A stretch of DNA of 64,000 bases from Mactra quadrangularis (GCA_025267735.1 CM046304.1:25609381-25673380); one strand, 5' to 3'. Positions 45,094-59,700 are shown, counted from the first letter of the stretch. The notes: generated by a model from the letters alone, not told the origin. Numbers and translations are program-made.

Positions 45094-45895
45094 TTAACTA
45101 TTGCTTCCACCATATAAGAATTTCTATCACAGAATAAGGATATAAATTATTCCAAAGTCAAAATTATTATACATACAAACAAGTTGGTTTATAAAAACCT
45201 CAAGTAAAACATTTCTACTATCATACTTCAGTATAACTGTTTAGACAAAACAAAACAAATAAACACAGGAATGTAAGGCAAGAATCCTGACTCTCAAAGG
45301 AATTTATATCAATATATCTTAGTATAGAAATAACCATTTGTCTCTAATATCATATTCTATTGCATATACATACAAGTCAAAACAACTTTGTACCAAAACA
45401 TCATGGTGGCAATACCATGTGACTATGACATCACAAATGTAACGGTTTCAAGAAGAAAACTAGTAAAAATCTGCCACAGCTCCAAGTTTTAAAGAGCTGT
45501 AAGTATATTAATTCTTGTCAGAAGAGGCTTATTTTTCACCGCTTTCTTCTTCAAACTGTTGCATTTGTGATGCCAGTCAAGTGGTAAAGCCACCATGAAA
45601 GTGGTATTCTCAAAAGGCATTTCTCCTTAAAATACTCAGTCTTGAAGTAAAAGTCAGAATATTGAGTATAAATATCAAAACCTTGGCCAATAGTATATTT
45701 CATTTTAAAGTACAAACTTGTAGCTGTATTAGTAAAGCACTTATCATGTATTAAACATGAACAAAAGTGCTTTATAATTATGGCGTAAAAAAACACAGTG
45801 TTAGCTTCATAAATTGGTGGCAATTAAATTATTCTGAAGGTCATTCAATGTCCAGTTACGTAATATTGATAAATGGATATCGCTATTGTTTTTTT

Positions 45896-48800
45896 CTAAT
45901 TTGGTAGACTGTTGCATTCTGGGCCAGAACAGGTTGCTAGGAAACGTAATTTTTTCTCCAGATCAACAATGTGTGAAGGATCTAAATTTTGATATAAATT
46001 CTTTAATTCTGATGGATCAGCTTTCAAATCATATACTTCAACAAAATTCTGAAAATAAAAAAATATGGTACATTTATATAAACAGAAAAAATATCTATCA
46101 GTAGTAGGATCGAGATTTTTTGTGAAGATCCCTCACTAAGACAAGTAATGGTCGAATACCAAAATAACATACACATAACTGAAACCCGTTTTTAAACCTT
46201 TCTGTATGTACATACACTTGGATGTCTCTTGACAATTCAGCTGTATCCATGCATAATGTATTTTAAACTTTCAAGTAATATGTTAAAAATTAATTATTTT
46301 TGTTCTTTTAACTTTTTGTTCAAGTCAATCATTTAAATCTTAATAATGACTCTATGGTCAAGTTAGAGGTTTACAACATAGAGTTATGGGTCTTCTAATT
46401 TACACTAGTAAATCAAAGTAAAAAATTTACTCATTTATACAAAAATGTCAAATCTAATTCTTGGTTAAATTATGTCCAAAATCCACCTCAGTGTTTCCTT
46501 GAGCAAGAAACTTTATCCTACTAGCTCAATGCTCGTAGAGATGAAAGTGGACCTGCAGGTGATTAAAGATTAATCAAAGTTGTTGGAACTTGTTTTACAA
46601 TGAAACTACAATGAAGTAGTTCAAACTTTGTTAAGGTTAAAAATGCCAACGTATTTCACTTATTCATGCACCACAATTTTCTTCCATATGGTACTAGTAT
46701 AACATTTAAGACACAAAGACAAAAGTCTCTCAGCTAATTAAAGATAAAAGTAAAAGTAAGTAGATTACCTCAGTGTCTGAGAATTCACAATATTTTAAAC
46801 TAGATGAATTATTCAATGTTACTATACAAGCATAAGTATTATTCTTAGAATCTTCACATACACAATGTTCATCACAGTTCTGTAAAATAAAAGATTGTTC
46901 TACAAACATACAGGATAAAAATATATCAAGTGAGTTATTTATTGTAGAATGTTCAACAAGATTGTACAAACATTGTATCATAAATTCAAAAGATTCAGAC
47001 AAAATTCAATAAAAACACAAACCACTTCAAAAATTGTTTCCTTTGTATTCTTTTTATCAAACAGAAATAAATAAAACACTTTGCAAAATAATTACTGTAT
47101 CATATTAAGCCTTGAAAAAAAAAGCTAATAAAATCAATTTAGAGGCATCTAATCCATGATGGCACAAAAAAGTGTCAAAGGTAATGCCCACGGCACAGGA
47201 AATATGTAAATCAAGTTTCAAGTCATTTGAAGATAAGAAAACGAAATTAAGCCCAAACCAAGCGGAAGAGGTGTTTGTTGAAAGAGCATGAAAAACAAAC
47301 CCATGATCACCTGCTTGCAAGACAGACACTCACCAAACTAATCTAATCTGACAAATGAATATAACACAAATAATTTAAACATATTCCACTATATAGCCTC
47401 TTTTACACTAGTAATACCAATAGGACAGGTTTACTACAAACTCACTCTTTCCTTATATTGAGTTATGACCATTTTGCGCTAAACCCACAATATGTTGGCC
47501 AGTCATGTGACATAGTACCAAGATACTTACATTCATATATTGATTTTTATATTGTGGACATTGACCAATAGAAGCTGAATATTCCCCAGTATGTTCAACA
47601 AGGAAGGAGGTACGTAACGGTTGTGTTTTATTTTCTTGTGGATGTAATATCCCTCGCATACTTATACCATCAACATTCTCCATTAGTGTGTCATCTATAA
47701 GACCGACAAATGTTGGAGCAAAATCTATATTTAATACAATATCCTGGAATATAATAGAAAAAAATCACGGGCACTACAGTCTTTATATAGTTTACAAGCG
47801 GAACTCAAATTTATGGGGTTTTCATTCTAAATAAGGATAGCATGTACTGGATGCATCACTGCAAATCAAAGTTATTTTATATATTATAGCCTGAAAGTAA
47901 ACAATACACAAAATGTAGATTAACACACATTTTTTTCAACTTTGTTCCACGTAGGTACATCTAGTACAATCAAAGTTTTTTATCTTGAAAACAGTCTGGC
48001 TTATCAGCATGTATAACATGATTGGCAAAATGATTACAACATCTCTATAAAATGTTCTCTCTTTTCTAAATGTAGCTACTATAACTGTTTTATGTTGCTT
48101 TCGATTTAAATTAAATGCACATGTCTGAATGAACTCGCCTGACACAAACGTCATGTATTGCCTAAAAATCCAAACTTGTCATATAGCTTAATCCATGATA
48201 AAATACATTTCTTATTAGATTGTAATGGTTATCACAACATTAGAGACAAACTATATTTAGTATCAAATGCAAATATTCATATACTACTTACATTAGAAAT
48301 TCTACCAGCATCTATGCCAGGACCTCTAACCATTAATGGTACTCTGATATCAAAATCATATAATTGTCTTTTATCATAGGGTAAACCAAACTGACCTAAA
48401 ATATAAGAAAATATTATTTTCATTTATATTGGTCATAATCACATTGGATGAGTTCTGCAATACAGTTAGCAAGGGTGCAAGGGTGGTGTGATTCTGTTGC
48501 ATCAATATGTTGCTTGCACTAAACAGAGTAAAAGACTCCCCGGGAAGATTGATAGATAGATACCAGTAGCTCGATGACCAAGAGTAATAGCCGTAAGGTC
48601 TGTGAACGGCATTAGCATCAAACTTAGTTTTGAGACAATTAACAATCATGACACTTAATGTGATAAAGTAGGCTGTTGTTTTCAAAAGATGGGAGCCTAG
48701 ATCTGCTGAACAGTAATTATGAGAACTGGCTGGCTCATGTGACTCTGATTTTAGAAAAAGAGCAATAAAAACAAGCAAACAAAACCAAAGTTACCAAAGT

Positions 48801-51800
48801 ATAGGCATCTGGCAAGGTTCCAGATCCAAAACACATGCATGTATATAAAGTGTTTTCAATTTGAAACTGTGCTCTCCACATATGGATAAAGCTGTTTAAA
48901 GAAGACAAAAGATACATTACCTAAATGATATCCATTATCAGAAGAGAAGAATATATATGTATTATCTAACCATTTTTTCTGATCTAATAAATTAATTAGA
49001 TCAGCTACCATATCGTCAACGGATAACAATGTTCTCCATCTGTGAAGATAAAGGTACAAAATGTAAAAGTTCACACCAACATATAACTAACTATAACTAA
49101 TACCCCTGAGGCTGGTATTATCAAGAGTCTTACCGCTGATTTAAGTCATAAATCTTCTATATTGTTATGTTAAATTGTTGTAAGTTTTTTGATAATATGC
49201 TGCCCAGATCCCATTTACTTCTTTGCATATCATTCCAAAGATACTAGAACACAAATGAAATTGTTTTGGGTATCATGTAATAAAATTAAAATGATAATAC
49301 AGTAAAGTTGCACTATAGAGCCCACTTTGGTTATAGCAAAGTCATGCATTTGTGATGATTTTAAGTCTCCAATGCTTTGAGAACAAAAATGTACCTATAA
49401 TAAGTCTGTTCGGGTATTAAGATCAATCATTCTGATGGTTGTAATAATAAAACTTTACTGTATTTACTTTGTGCAGGGCCGGCAAAATCTTATAATTATT
49501 TACTTGTCTGTTCTTGGCGATTGGTAAAGTTACTTGTCTGTATGAACATTATAGAATAAAACTGTTGAAAAATCGCCTGTTGTGGTGCCCAAAAATAAAA
49601 TGTCAATATGATATCATTTGTTTACTTGTTCACACAGATTTGTATTTGTATGTACATGTATGAATTGTTCTATGTGGCTTTAAATATTGCATTTAAGTAT
49701 ATATATTTATTACTTTGGGGTTTGCCAATATAAAAACTTGACTTCTACCAGTCTTTGTCTACTTATAAGACAAAGAAATTCAAGTATATTACCTTCTTCT
49801 AAATATATCATCAGAATTCTTCACCGTATCTGCTGGCATTGGTATAATAGGTTGTTCTAATAACCAATGTTTGTTCTGAAATAAAAAATTGAACTGGTAA
49901 TTGAATCAACAAAATCATTTGTAATATTTTCAATATCAATTATCATATTTATTAATACAATACCAAGGCAGAAAAACATGTCTCATAATGTCCTGTCTGT
50001 TAAAAAAATAGTATAAATAGTCTATGACAGGTTTGTCGCAGAATTAAACTTAAAAGTCACTTCAGTCTTCAGAACAAAAAGTTTCCTTGGAAAATGGTGG
50101 CTGAAAAAAGTTGGTGGACAATATATATAATTTTTAAAAATATGGCGCCCAGAAGTATCGTTTAAAACCTAAGTTAATTTAATTCATAGGCTTTGAACAG
50201 CGATGAAGTCAAGATGGACTGGATATCTTTGATTTGCTTTGTTGGTTCTAGTTTAAAGTAATAAATTGATAATATCCTCAATTAAATTCAAAGTGCCGAT
50301 AGGGCTGTCCGGACATGGATTAGGCAGGGCAAAATTTGGTGGTGTCATTTGAAAGGGAACTTGCGGGGTCTAAAATTCACAAACTGTATAACCAAGGATC
50401 ATGACACTGATACCGCCTACAGAAAAATGCCAATCAACCGATCATGATTTTCTACACCACAGGTATATGATCTTTTTTTAGACAGTGAAAAATTGCAGGC
50501 GTGTCTATTTTAGGCACATCGCGGATCTTGAATGTACAAAAAGAACAGAAATGGGTCAGAGGTTACCTTGTTATCTTTATTTTAGCAGTTGAATGGCAGT
50601 TCTTAATCGAAAATGTTAAAAACGGAATTAACGATGATATTTTCATGTACTGTGTGTTAACAACAAGACTGATTGATACTGTCATAAATTGTTAACAAGA
50701 GGACTATTTATTCATGGGTTGGGTAACATACTACATACTGTTGTACTGAATCTGACTGCACATGTCCGTTGAATCACTCAAATGTCTATGTCCGTGACAT
50801 TTTGTGATGCCTTTCAAAATATGTCCCTTGAATTGCTTAGCAATCCATGTAAAAAAAAAAACCAATTAAGATTGCTACACCAACTTACCACAGCCTTGAT
50901 GTTATAACTACCAGTTCTAGGGGCTGTTTTGTTACTATATGTAGTATTATATTGTGGTGCAGATGTAAATGGTGCATGACAAGCTGGAGTTGATAACATC
51001 ATAAAGAATGGATCAGACCATTTATGTCGATCCAACAGAAAACTTGTAGCTCTTTTATGCTGGAAATATATAACATGTGCATTAAATTTCTATGACCATA
51101 TTTTTAAATATCATTTTTTCAATTTTTTTCATAACTACACATATAATTGAGTACATACTCAGGGCGTGACATTTAAGGTCATTTTATTGCCCCCTGACAA
51201 CCTATGTTTGGGTTTGGGTAACCTGTTACTGCTATTAAACATATGGGTCAGGCAAGTTAGAAATATAGCAGGCTGTCTTTTTGGGCAACCTGGTTTTAAA
51301 TTCAATGTAGAGCCCTGCATACTCAAGATATTGAATTCAACATTATGATCTAATAATTATATCATAAAAACATATAACTTAAGTTCTTCAGCTAACCTGT
51401 GTCTATAATGTAAATGAATGTTCAGAGCTGCATCAGATGAAGAACCAAATGTTATAAAAAGTAGCTTATAAAGTTTTGAAAGCCAGAACTAAGACACAAA
51501 CAACATTGTTTCTTTAATCCTTTGGAATTGACATTAGTAACAAGTTTTTCCCCATTTGTGGCAGTTGACTTAGCTGTATTTCCTTATCAATTTTGTGCTA
51601 CTGCTTTTTTAATTCATTCCCCCAACTAGTTGACAGATAGTCTTGAAATGACTTTCATCAACATAAATGTCTGTCATCAGTGATTCACTTTTACCAAACC
51701 CAAAGTGATGTCAGATTTTTAAAAAAGCTTTTTTATTCATTGAGGAATGTTAGCCATTTCAGATAATCATCTTTATAAGAATATCTAAGCTTGGCATAAG

Positions 51801-54800
51801 TTATGGTCAATGAAAGTACAATGCAACAAGGTACATTAAATGAAAACCATCAGTTCAACTTAAGGTGAAAAGTACTGAAGCGTTAACTAATCTGATTTAA
51901 TAAGTTAATCATTCATAGACAATAAAATGTAACAAAATGTCTGGTTCCTAACTTACTATAACATCAGTAAGATAATCTTGTGGATACTGGTTCCCATGTT
52001 TCTCTCTAACACCATTCACTGATAATGCATAATCATAATATCTTGAATTGCCAACCTGAAGAAAACAAATACCAAAATTTCAGAAATTAAAAACAGAAAA
52101 TGAATATTTAAATTTCTTTGTTCCTGAAAAATTACCGACCTAACTAAAAGCTCTCTACACTATGATTGGTCACAATGACAGAGAGGTATCTATATAATAC
52201 CATCAGCATAAATTAACATGCGCACTATCTGAGTTCTTCAAATACCATACACATTAAAAACTGACCAAATACATTGTACTTTAACTAACAGAGATGTCAT
52301 TGAAATATCATAATTTATTATGTACATGTATTATAAAATTACAACAGTTTATGGTCATAAAATAGATTGAAGTTATTTCTATGGCCATTCCCTTTCCTAC
52401 CACTGATTCTAAATCATGTTAAATGCTTATATTAGTAGTTTTTATTCTTTAACAAAGAATGTTGATATTTACCAAACCATTCCAGGTATCCCATCCTGGG
52501 GGAATGTGTTCTACTCCGCCAGCGCTCTCATCACCATACTAAAATAGCAATAATAGTCAAATATATATATTATAACATAAACTAAAAAACTTTAACAGGT
52601 CTATAGTGATATTAATCTGTAATCACTCAACATGTAAAAAAAAGTTCAATCATTAATAATGTAATAATTTTAAATATAATATTATTATTGGTAAATATAT
52701 ATATATTTATTCAATGGTATCTTATACATAATTGACAGTCTGTTCATAAATGAAAATCACAAAAAAAATTCTTCTTTCAATTTTTCTTTTATTACTTTAA
52801 ATAGAAGCATTTGTGAATTTGTTCTAAAGCAAAGTAGCAAGTTGCTGCATCATGTCTCTTTCTTTCAAACTATGGTTATTCCCTCTGCAGAAAAAATATG
52901 GTATTAAAACCATCACTTCACCTGCACATCCTGCACTTCTTCATTTTCCTTGCCATAAATTTCGAAATCCTAGCATGATCTTTATTTTATAATAGCATAA
53001 ATGAATAAAATACCTGATTTAAATATTTCCCAGCAAAGAATGTATTATATCCTTTAGATTTCAAGTATGTAGGGAATGCTTTGACTTCTTGTGTTTGTTG
53101 CCAAGCTGTACTGCTACAGTTTCCCGACAGTGAGTTATTGACAGCTTTATGATTGTGTACATATCTACCAGTAAATATACTTGATCTACTTGGACAACAC
53201 AGTGGACTGGTTGTGAACTAAAATATAAGATTTTATGAACAGTTCATATTCGAAAGTCCATTTTATGGGTTTTACCAGCTGAATAAGATTTGTTTGTACA
53301 GGATGTATTGTATCAGTGCAGAACAAAGTTATTTTACATATTATTGCTGAAAAGTATGCAACACAGATTAAATCCTATTCACCTGTTGTTCTGTGAACAT
53401 TTTTATAACTTTTTTCAACACAAGTACATTCAGTACACACTAATTTTTTCAGCTGAAAAGCCCATCAACTTGAGTTCAGAATCAAAAATGTAGTATGATC
53501 ATGGAGATGGACAATGTTTGTTTGTTTTGTTGTGTTTATCGCCATAGCAACACATTAAATAGGTTATATAAAGGCCATTATATCAGATCAGTCAACCTAT
53601 TCACTGTTCCTGGAAAGGCTAAATCTCTGGATTTAGCTGTTAACCAACTACTAAGTGCATACTTTTGTCATTGTCTGACATAATTAAGAATCATTGGTAG
53701 GAGGGAGACTGTAGAAATAATTTCATGACCAAGCTCCCTAACCCAGGAAAAAATCATCAGAGGCCACAATTTAAGGTCTAAGTTGTAAAAAAACATACAA
53801 GAGGGGGATATTCCCTGCCTTAACCTACCACTTTTCAGCGTGTGCGCCTTGGCTCACTTCTCCCTAAAATTCTGGGCTATGATGATCCCTGCTTGCGTGC
53901 TACCAACTGAGCTAGCTGGGTGGCTTAAGAGATGGACAAGAAATATATTCATGTATATTGAAACAAATATACTGAAATGAAAATACAATGTATTGTTAAA
54001 ATGAACTTCTTTGTACTATTATAATGATTGATGGCAACTAGTTTTAACACATACCATATTATTGAATATGATTCCTTTGTCTCCAACAAGCTGCTTTGTT
54101 TTTACCATTGGAACCTGAAATAGAAATGTATTAAGATTAATTATGTATGACCATCAGATAGCATTCCTGCAGAATAGGTACTGTGTATAATTTTCAAGAG
54201 TAAAATCACCACAATCAACTTTAAAATTGAACAGATTTGAATTTGTTGGGGGATAGGCTTGCTTTCTAAAATGAACCAGAAGACGCAGTCACTTTTAGTC
54301 CTCTGATGTTGCATGACCTATCAGGTTCGTACTAAGAGATTTCAACCTTATATAGCCATACAAGCTTAATTTACTCAGTACATGATCTCAACTCAAATGT
54401 AAAAGAGAACTAAATGGTTAAACCGAAGTAAATTAATATAGATATAAGATATAGATTAGTTATAGAGGAACCTGGTAAAAGGTGTAATAACCTTCATCTA
54501 CAATTTACTCTATTATTCAGTCCCAAAAACTACAAAACTATGGATTGAAAGAACATTTTGTCCCAAGACCCAAAATTTAGTAAGATTAAAATAACTTTTA
54601 TCAGACCAAACTGATCATCCGTTACCAGTAATTGCAATCAGACTAAAGGAAAATTGTTGTCAGGCCAAAAAATCTGCTAGACTTGTTTAAAGGTCAGGTT
54701 TCACTATGCCTGCAAAGCAGTGACTCACTTTAATCTGTCAATTAGTCCTAAAAAAACAAATGGGAACAAAGGGACAGATTTTATTGCATGTTTATTCACA

Positions 54801-56424
54801 TGGTAGTCAGGGACCAGGAAATTGGCCGTAGTCAATCGGTCCAGGGCCATCCAGATACGGGTTTTAACCTGTACGGTATGGACCAGACTGTTTACTGTAC
54901 TTTACTCATAATCATATTAGTATTAGTTCTTATTTTTTGCTCCCCTTTATTAAGAAGGCATACGATACATTGGCATTGTTTGTTTAAATTTTGACAAAAC
55001 TTAACTTTTATCTAGCATGAAAACATGAATACCCAAATTACTCCCGGCAATCGTAATAGCGGTCGGTTCAAAAATCAGAACTTGAAAAATATCCAGTCCT
55101 AATGTTGTTGAAAAACTCTGTCATACCGGAAAATTATTTAACTGCGCATGCGCAAAAACGGGTCCAAAGTTGATGTCTCGCATTCTTAAGCATCGTTCGC
55201 TAAATTTAGAAGGAAAACGTAAAATAATGATAAGTTTTTCATTAGAAACATAGATTAAAATTTGTCTCATACGAAGTTAGGATCTAGCATGGCATCTCAT
55301 CACAATGGTTCAAGCAGTTTCGTTTAACACAAAAGAATATTAAATTGTGCACAGTTAACCTATTTATTGATAAATTAATGACATATCTGTCTGTTTTGAA
55401 AAATATTTTCGTTGAATTTGGCATTAGTTTTCTTTATTATTTGTTCATCAAAGAAGGGAGAAGTGTGGTTGGATTTTGATCATCAATAACTGTACCTTCG
55501 ATTAATAAGAAATTACGTAGATACATGTCGTAAGATTATTTCCTATTATTTACACCTCAATTAAACATTAAAAAAATCATGAATTAAGTCAAACAAATTA
55601 AAGATGCAACGAATTCATCAATCAGGAATTGACCACAAAAGCAATTTAATTGTTTTCTATAATTATTCATAAAACATTCTTCATAAAACATTATTGGTTT
55701 TTTTTACAAGTGTACAGGTTTCAAACAGACCGATTGAAAAACGTAATTGGTTTGATGGACACGATTAAGTAAGAACATATTCTTCTACAGTTCCTAAAAT
55801 CAATCGAGTGCAAATCAAGCATACCTAGCTGTGATCGATAAAAAAAATATCACTGTCACAGACTGTGTCAACCCCAGATGATACCTGTAACCATGGATAC
55901 ATATACAGGGTCCTTGATGTAACCTGGGGACAATTTAGCAGGCATTACAACAATAAAAAGTGGGTTTATGCAATTGATCGATGTATAATATTTTATCAAT
56001 ACGTCTTCTTGAAGATTAAGGAAATTAAAGACTTGAAGTCAAATTTTGCTGTTTTCCCCCCAGACCAATTTTTTAAGGATTTTGAAATCTCAATCGGTCC
56101 AACATGAAAAAATCGGTCCGAAAACCGATAAACCGGCGATTTCCTTGTCCCTGCACTGGTAGTATCATCAGAGACTATTCCCTGGTATTATCAACACTGT
56201 GCTCAAACAATTTATTAGTTAAGACTAAGAGTTTAGGATTTGTAAACTTCACTCAATTATTCATAAACTAATACCTGTCCTCCCATCGTAACATCTTGGT
56301 CATCTGTAAGTATAAAAATAATATTAGGTTTCGAAGTTCTTGATGTGTTTGCAAACGCTACGAGCCCATACAACAAGCATAAAACAAACACTGAGAGATT
56401 CCATGATTTGTTGACATCCGCCAT
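45896..56424 (-). CDS. GNS: N-acetylglucosamine-6-sulfatase, complete, 12 coding exons
   Basis: Exons, minus strand: 56424-56275, 54114-54055, 53217-53014, 52538-52473, 52055-51957, 51059-50889, 49875-49793, 49039-48921, 48395-48292, 47743-47531, 46879-46769, 46048-45896. They total 1533 nt (510 aa), in phase throughout. A signal peptide (residues 1 to about 26) precedes [11 protein letters not shown], the metal-binding start of sulfatases. Exon 3 carries SPLCCPSR, whose cysteine is converted to formylglycine, and NTFFAGKYL. Further hallmarks are [49 protein letters not shown] and the Cys-rich CDEHCVCED near the C-terminus, which is diagnostic of this member. The enzyme removes 6-sulfate from N-acetylglucosamine in heparan and keratan sulfate inside lysosomes. 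Head-to-head with ethanolamine kinase. Introns hold several MITEs and a SINE. Confidence 0.96.
51160..51317. mobile_element. short CAGGGC-ended MITE in a GNS intron
   Basis: A 158-bp block starting CAGGGCGTGACATTTA and ending AATGTAGAGCCCTG. CATACT occurs next to both ends (CATACTCA on the right). Similar to hAT-type ends. Non-coding. Confidence 0.5.
51374..51515 (+). repeat. dispersed repeat, family C, copy 2
   Basis: Same order of landmarks as 32440-32565, best preserved at GCTTATAAAGTTTTGAAAGC and CAGAACTAA. In the intron between GNS exons 5 and 6. Confidence 0.6.
53515..53928 (-). mobile_element. tRNA-derived SINE with internal insertion and 11-bp target duplication
   Basis: Tail and body as in the other copies (53515-53740) and a tRNA-like head at 53890-53924, but about 140 bp of unrelated sequence lies between them. 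GAGATGGACAA flanks both ends (53504-53514 and 53929-53939), so the whole unit, insertion included, behaves as one insertion or was expanded later. In the intron between GNS exons 2 and 3. Confidence 0.8.
54808..56153. mobile_element. non-autonomous hAT-like element in GNS intron 1
   Basis: A 1346-bp segment with ends CAGGGACCAGGAAATTGGCC and, inverted, CGGCGATTTCCTTGTCCCTG. Inward of these, CAATCGGTCC occurs on one side and GGACCGATT-type sequence on the other. TGGTAGT lies next to the left end and three bases from the right end, a possible target duplication. No transposase domain inside; the 80-codon frame at 55865-56107 has no recognisable motif. Confidence 0.6.
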
Positions 56425-56753
56425 TTTGATAGATCACATGATTCTATATGGATGGGACTAAAACCCGATTCTGATGCGGTACATTATATTATTTCAGTTT
56501 GAAACATTTTTATTGGTTTTATTTACTATTTTGTGCAATACTTTGTTTAGAAATGTGTTTTTACTCTCGAATTATTACAAAAGAATTAAAAAATCGGTAT
56601 ATTTTTTATAAAAAGCATCTTAGAAAGGTAAACAGCTCATGACCGTTCATTACGGGGGCATAATTACGGGCATTAGCCTTGTTATAAAAGGGAAGTAACT
56701 CTAAACAAACTGTTCGTACTTTTCATTTGTCTTGCAACTTGTGCAGTGTAAAC
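56425..56753. promoter_or_regulatory. shared bidirectional promoter of GNS and ethanolamine kinase
   Basis: Only 329 bp separate the two start codons, which face away from each other. The interval must hold both 5'UTRs and core promoters. No clear TATA box for either gene was seen at a convincing position. Co-regulation is inference. Confidence 0.6.
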
Positions 56754-59700
56754 ATGTCAAACCTACCTGTGAAATTAGAGATAACAATTGATCCTGAAGT
56801 GATCAAAGCTAATAACTGTTGTGATGAAGTGTTAAAAGTATTGAAACCAATAAGACCAGAATGGTTTGATGGAGATAAGCCATTGTCAACTTTGAAATCA
56901 AAGGTAGGCCTACTTTAATGTATAGTTCATAAACAGACCAGAGACTTAGATCATGTTATCTATAAGTCTGATCAGATGAATAATAACTTGATAATTTTAA
57001 ACAGCTTAATGGCATTATCTGTGTTTATCATTCTAACTCTAAGAAATGTTTGATGCTTTTAGATGTTCAAACATTTAATTGAATTCCAATAAAGTTTTGT
57101 TTCTATATAAATTATAATGGTTGATTAGCATGTAACAATACTAACATGTTATTCAACACAATCATTAAGTTATTGATTAAATTTGACGAGGGAGTTATTA
57201 TATGGAGAAAGGAACAATAAACATTTTGCGATAGATTTTTTATTATCATATTTCTCATTCATATATCGTACAAACACCTGATCTCGCACCACACCTGATC
57301 TCGGTCCTTTCATAAAAAAGTTGTTTTTTTTTACTTTGTTATATTATTGCGTATGACGTCATCAATTCGTGTGCACAATGTTAAGTAAACAATCAACGCA
57401 ACTACAACTGTCAAACGAGAATAATGCGCAAGAAACAGGTTTTTAGAATGAATATTTTGTGATGGTGAATATTTTTCAGTAAATCCTTATTACCTTTTTC
57501 TGCTATGTCAGTACAATCCATTAAAAATTGTTTTAAAGTATGTTATTGCAAAACAAGCACATGGCAGGTAGCCATTCCTGTCTTCTGCCCATAGAGTCAT
57601 GTGACAGCTAATTATAACCTCACAAATAGCCAAATTCGGTAGAAATTCGAAATTAGGTCATCTATTTTTAGCCGCCAAGACAGTTTTCAGAAAATGGTCG
57701 TGTTTTTTCTGGAAGAATTTGGATATGTTGCAAATATAAAATATCAACAGATATATGATAGAAAAGTGGAATATAAGTTAAACAGTGTGTTTTTAATGTA
57801 TTTTTCTAAAAAAATTGTTGCATTAAAATGATTTATTAGAAATGGTTCATTGAGTTCTTAGAGGTGCGAGAACCGGTGTGTCCACCATACATGTATAAAA
57901 TTTTATAATATGTGTTCAGGTTGCATTATACCTTCAAGAGAAAATAAGAGAGCATGTGTCATACCTTACCTACAATTAGCCAGTTAGGAATCGTGGGGTC
58001 CTGCCCTTCAAATACTTACCACCAGTGGTACTGGTAATTATAAACCTTTCACTCAAGTTAAATGGGTATATGGAGATGCCGTAGTCAGGGCTCGAATTTA
58101 AGCTCGCATACTCACAAAATGCAAGTTGATTTTGAAAATTGCAAGTTACTTAAAATTCAACTCGCAAATTTTCACAAGTCGAAATTGTTGCCAAATATTT
58201 CTGTCCAAACTTATGGCTCGAGTCTGCATTGAAACGACAAAATAAATCAAAATTAAAGATTCACAGTAAAAACATGCTCGATATTCTTGTTATTCCCACA
58301 AAAACGCCCTTGATCTATCTTTGGTTAAATATGTAGTAAAATATTGCAGTTATATTAATCTGCACTTACCACAGGAGCTGTGAAGACTTTCAGTCTACAA
58401 TTTACGTGTGATCATGTTGAGTGTCTAGAGCCAAGAGAGTGAAGAGTGAGCTCTACGGGTGGAAAGTAGACAGAGCTCGCTTCTGATTGGTGGTGCAGCT
58501 CACGTGACAAGGTTCTGCCCTCTGATTGGCTGGCTGCACCGCTGGTTGCCGCTAGGCGAGCACCTGTACTATTTAGGTTTTCACTACAAATATAGTACTA
58601 CTAGTACTATGTTGCTTTTACATTGCATATATGATTAGTTTCTTTAGAAGTATCCTATTAAAGTGTTGTTTTCATTTTGTGAGTTGAAATAAAATCAACT
58701 CGCAAAAATTTGTCAGTCCATATTTTTGTAAAATTCGAGCCCTGCCATAGTGGTATTTTGCTAGCTTCGGTTGATCTTGCCTCCAAAAAGAGGAAAAAGA
58801 CATTCCATGGATATGGTTTGATTGGTACTAGTAGTCTAGTAGCCAAATGACCGCCTGAAGGTTATAACTGTAAAGTCTGTGAAGGAACGATACCATGACA
58901 TTTTAAAAGTTTTATTTACATTACAATTTACAGATGTTTACTGGCGGAATATCCAATCTACTGTTTGGATATTATATAGATCAGAAATTTAAAGAAGATG
59001 TTATATTACTTAGAATTTATGGTAATGGTACAGAACTTATGATTGATAGACAATTAGAACAGAAAAATATACAAGTATGGAGATATTTCTCATTACATAT
59101 CTATTACAAATTTATATCAGAGGTGATGCTACTCTATGGCACACCAAGGTATTGGCCAAATTCTCAGAAATGGAGTAGTCAAGTAGTCAATGGTGTCAAA
59201 ACAATCTAAGTGTAGCTATTCTCTCTATGAGGTTGCACTTTGCATCGAAGTACTGTTTGGTAAAATCTAAGATAACCTTGATTGCTCATGCCCTCTGGAC
59301 CACTTTAGAGAAATGCATTAGTGTAAATGCATTTTTGTTACTGTAGTAAATGCAGAAAGACTCAAAGAGAATGAACATAATGTTCAAGCCTCATGTCCTC
59401 CAAGCTAACTATGCTCTATTTATTTCATTTCCAAAATATTTACCTATTCATTGATAAAACCTTGCTTTTATAGTATCAACTTTACTACTCAATGTCCTTC
59501 CTTACATACATACATACAGTCAGCACCGGTAATCCTTTATCTCAAGTTTAATGTGGTGGTATGGTAGGTTTTTCACTTGGGATGGTAACAAAAGTTAACA
59601 TAAGGGGTTCCTCCAATAAAAGACATACATTTTGGATACATATTTACAGTCACTCATTTTAATAAACAATTTGTGTCAATTTTCAAGGATCCTGATGGAA

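Larger units (their letters stand above)
38612..45895. other. intergenic DNA rich in MITEs and SINEs; no gene seen
   Basis: About 7.3 kb between the 5' end of the secreted gene and the 3' end of GNS. Apart from the repeats listed separately (40.0, 40.8, 41.9, 42.6, 43.8, 44.7 kb), no exon or RNA gene was recognised on either strand. Confidence 0.5.

Noticed and set aside
47453..47683. 76-codon frame as a separate small gene
   Set aside because: It is part of GNS exon 10 read past its splice donor; the conserved part belongs to the sulfatase.
55865..56107. 80-codon frame in GNS intron 1
   Set aside because: It lies in a transposon-like segment, shows no known domain and is not linked by splice sites to anything.
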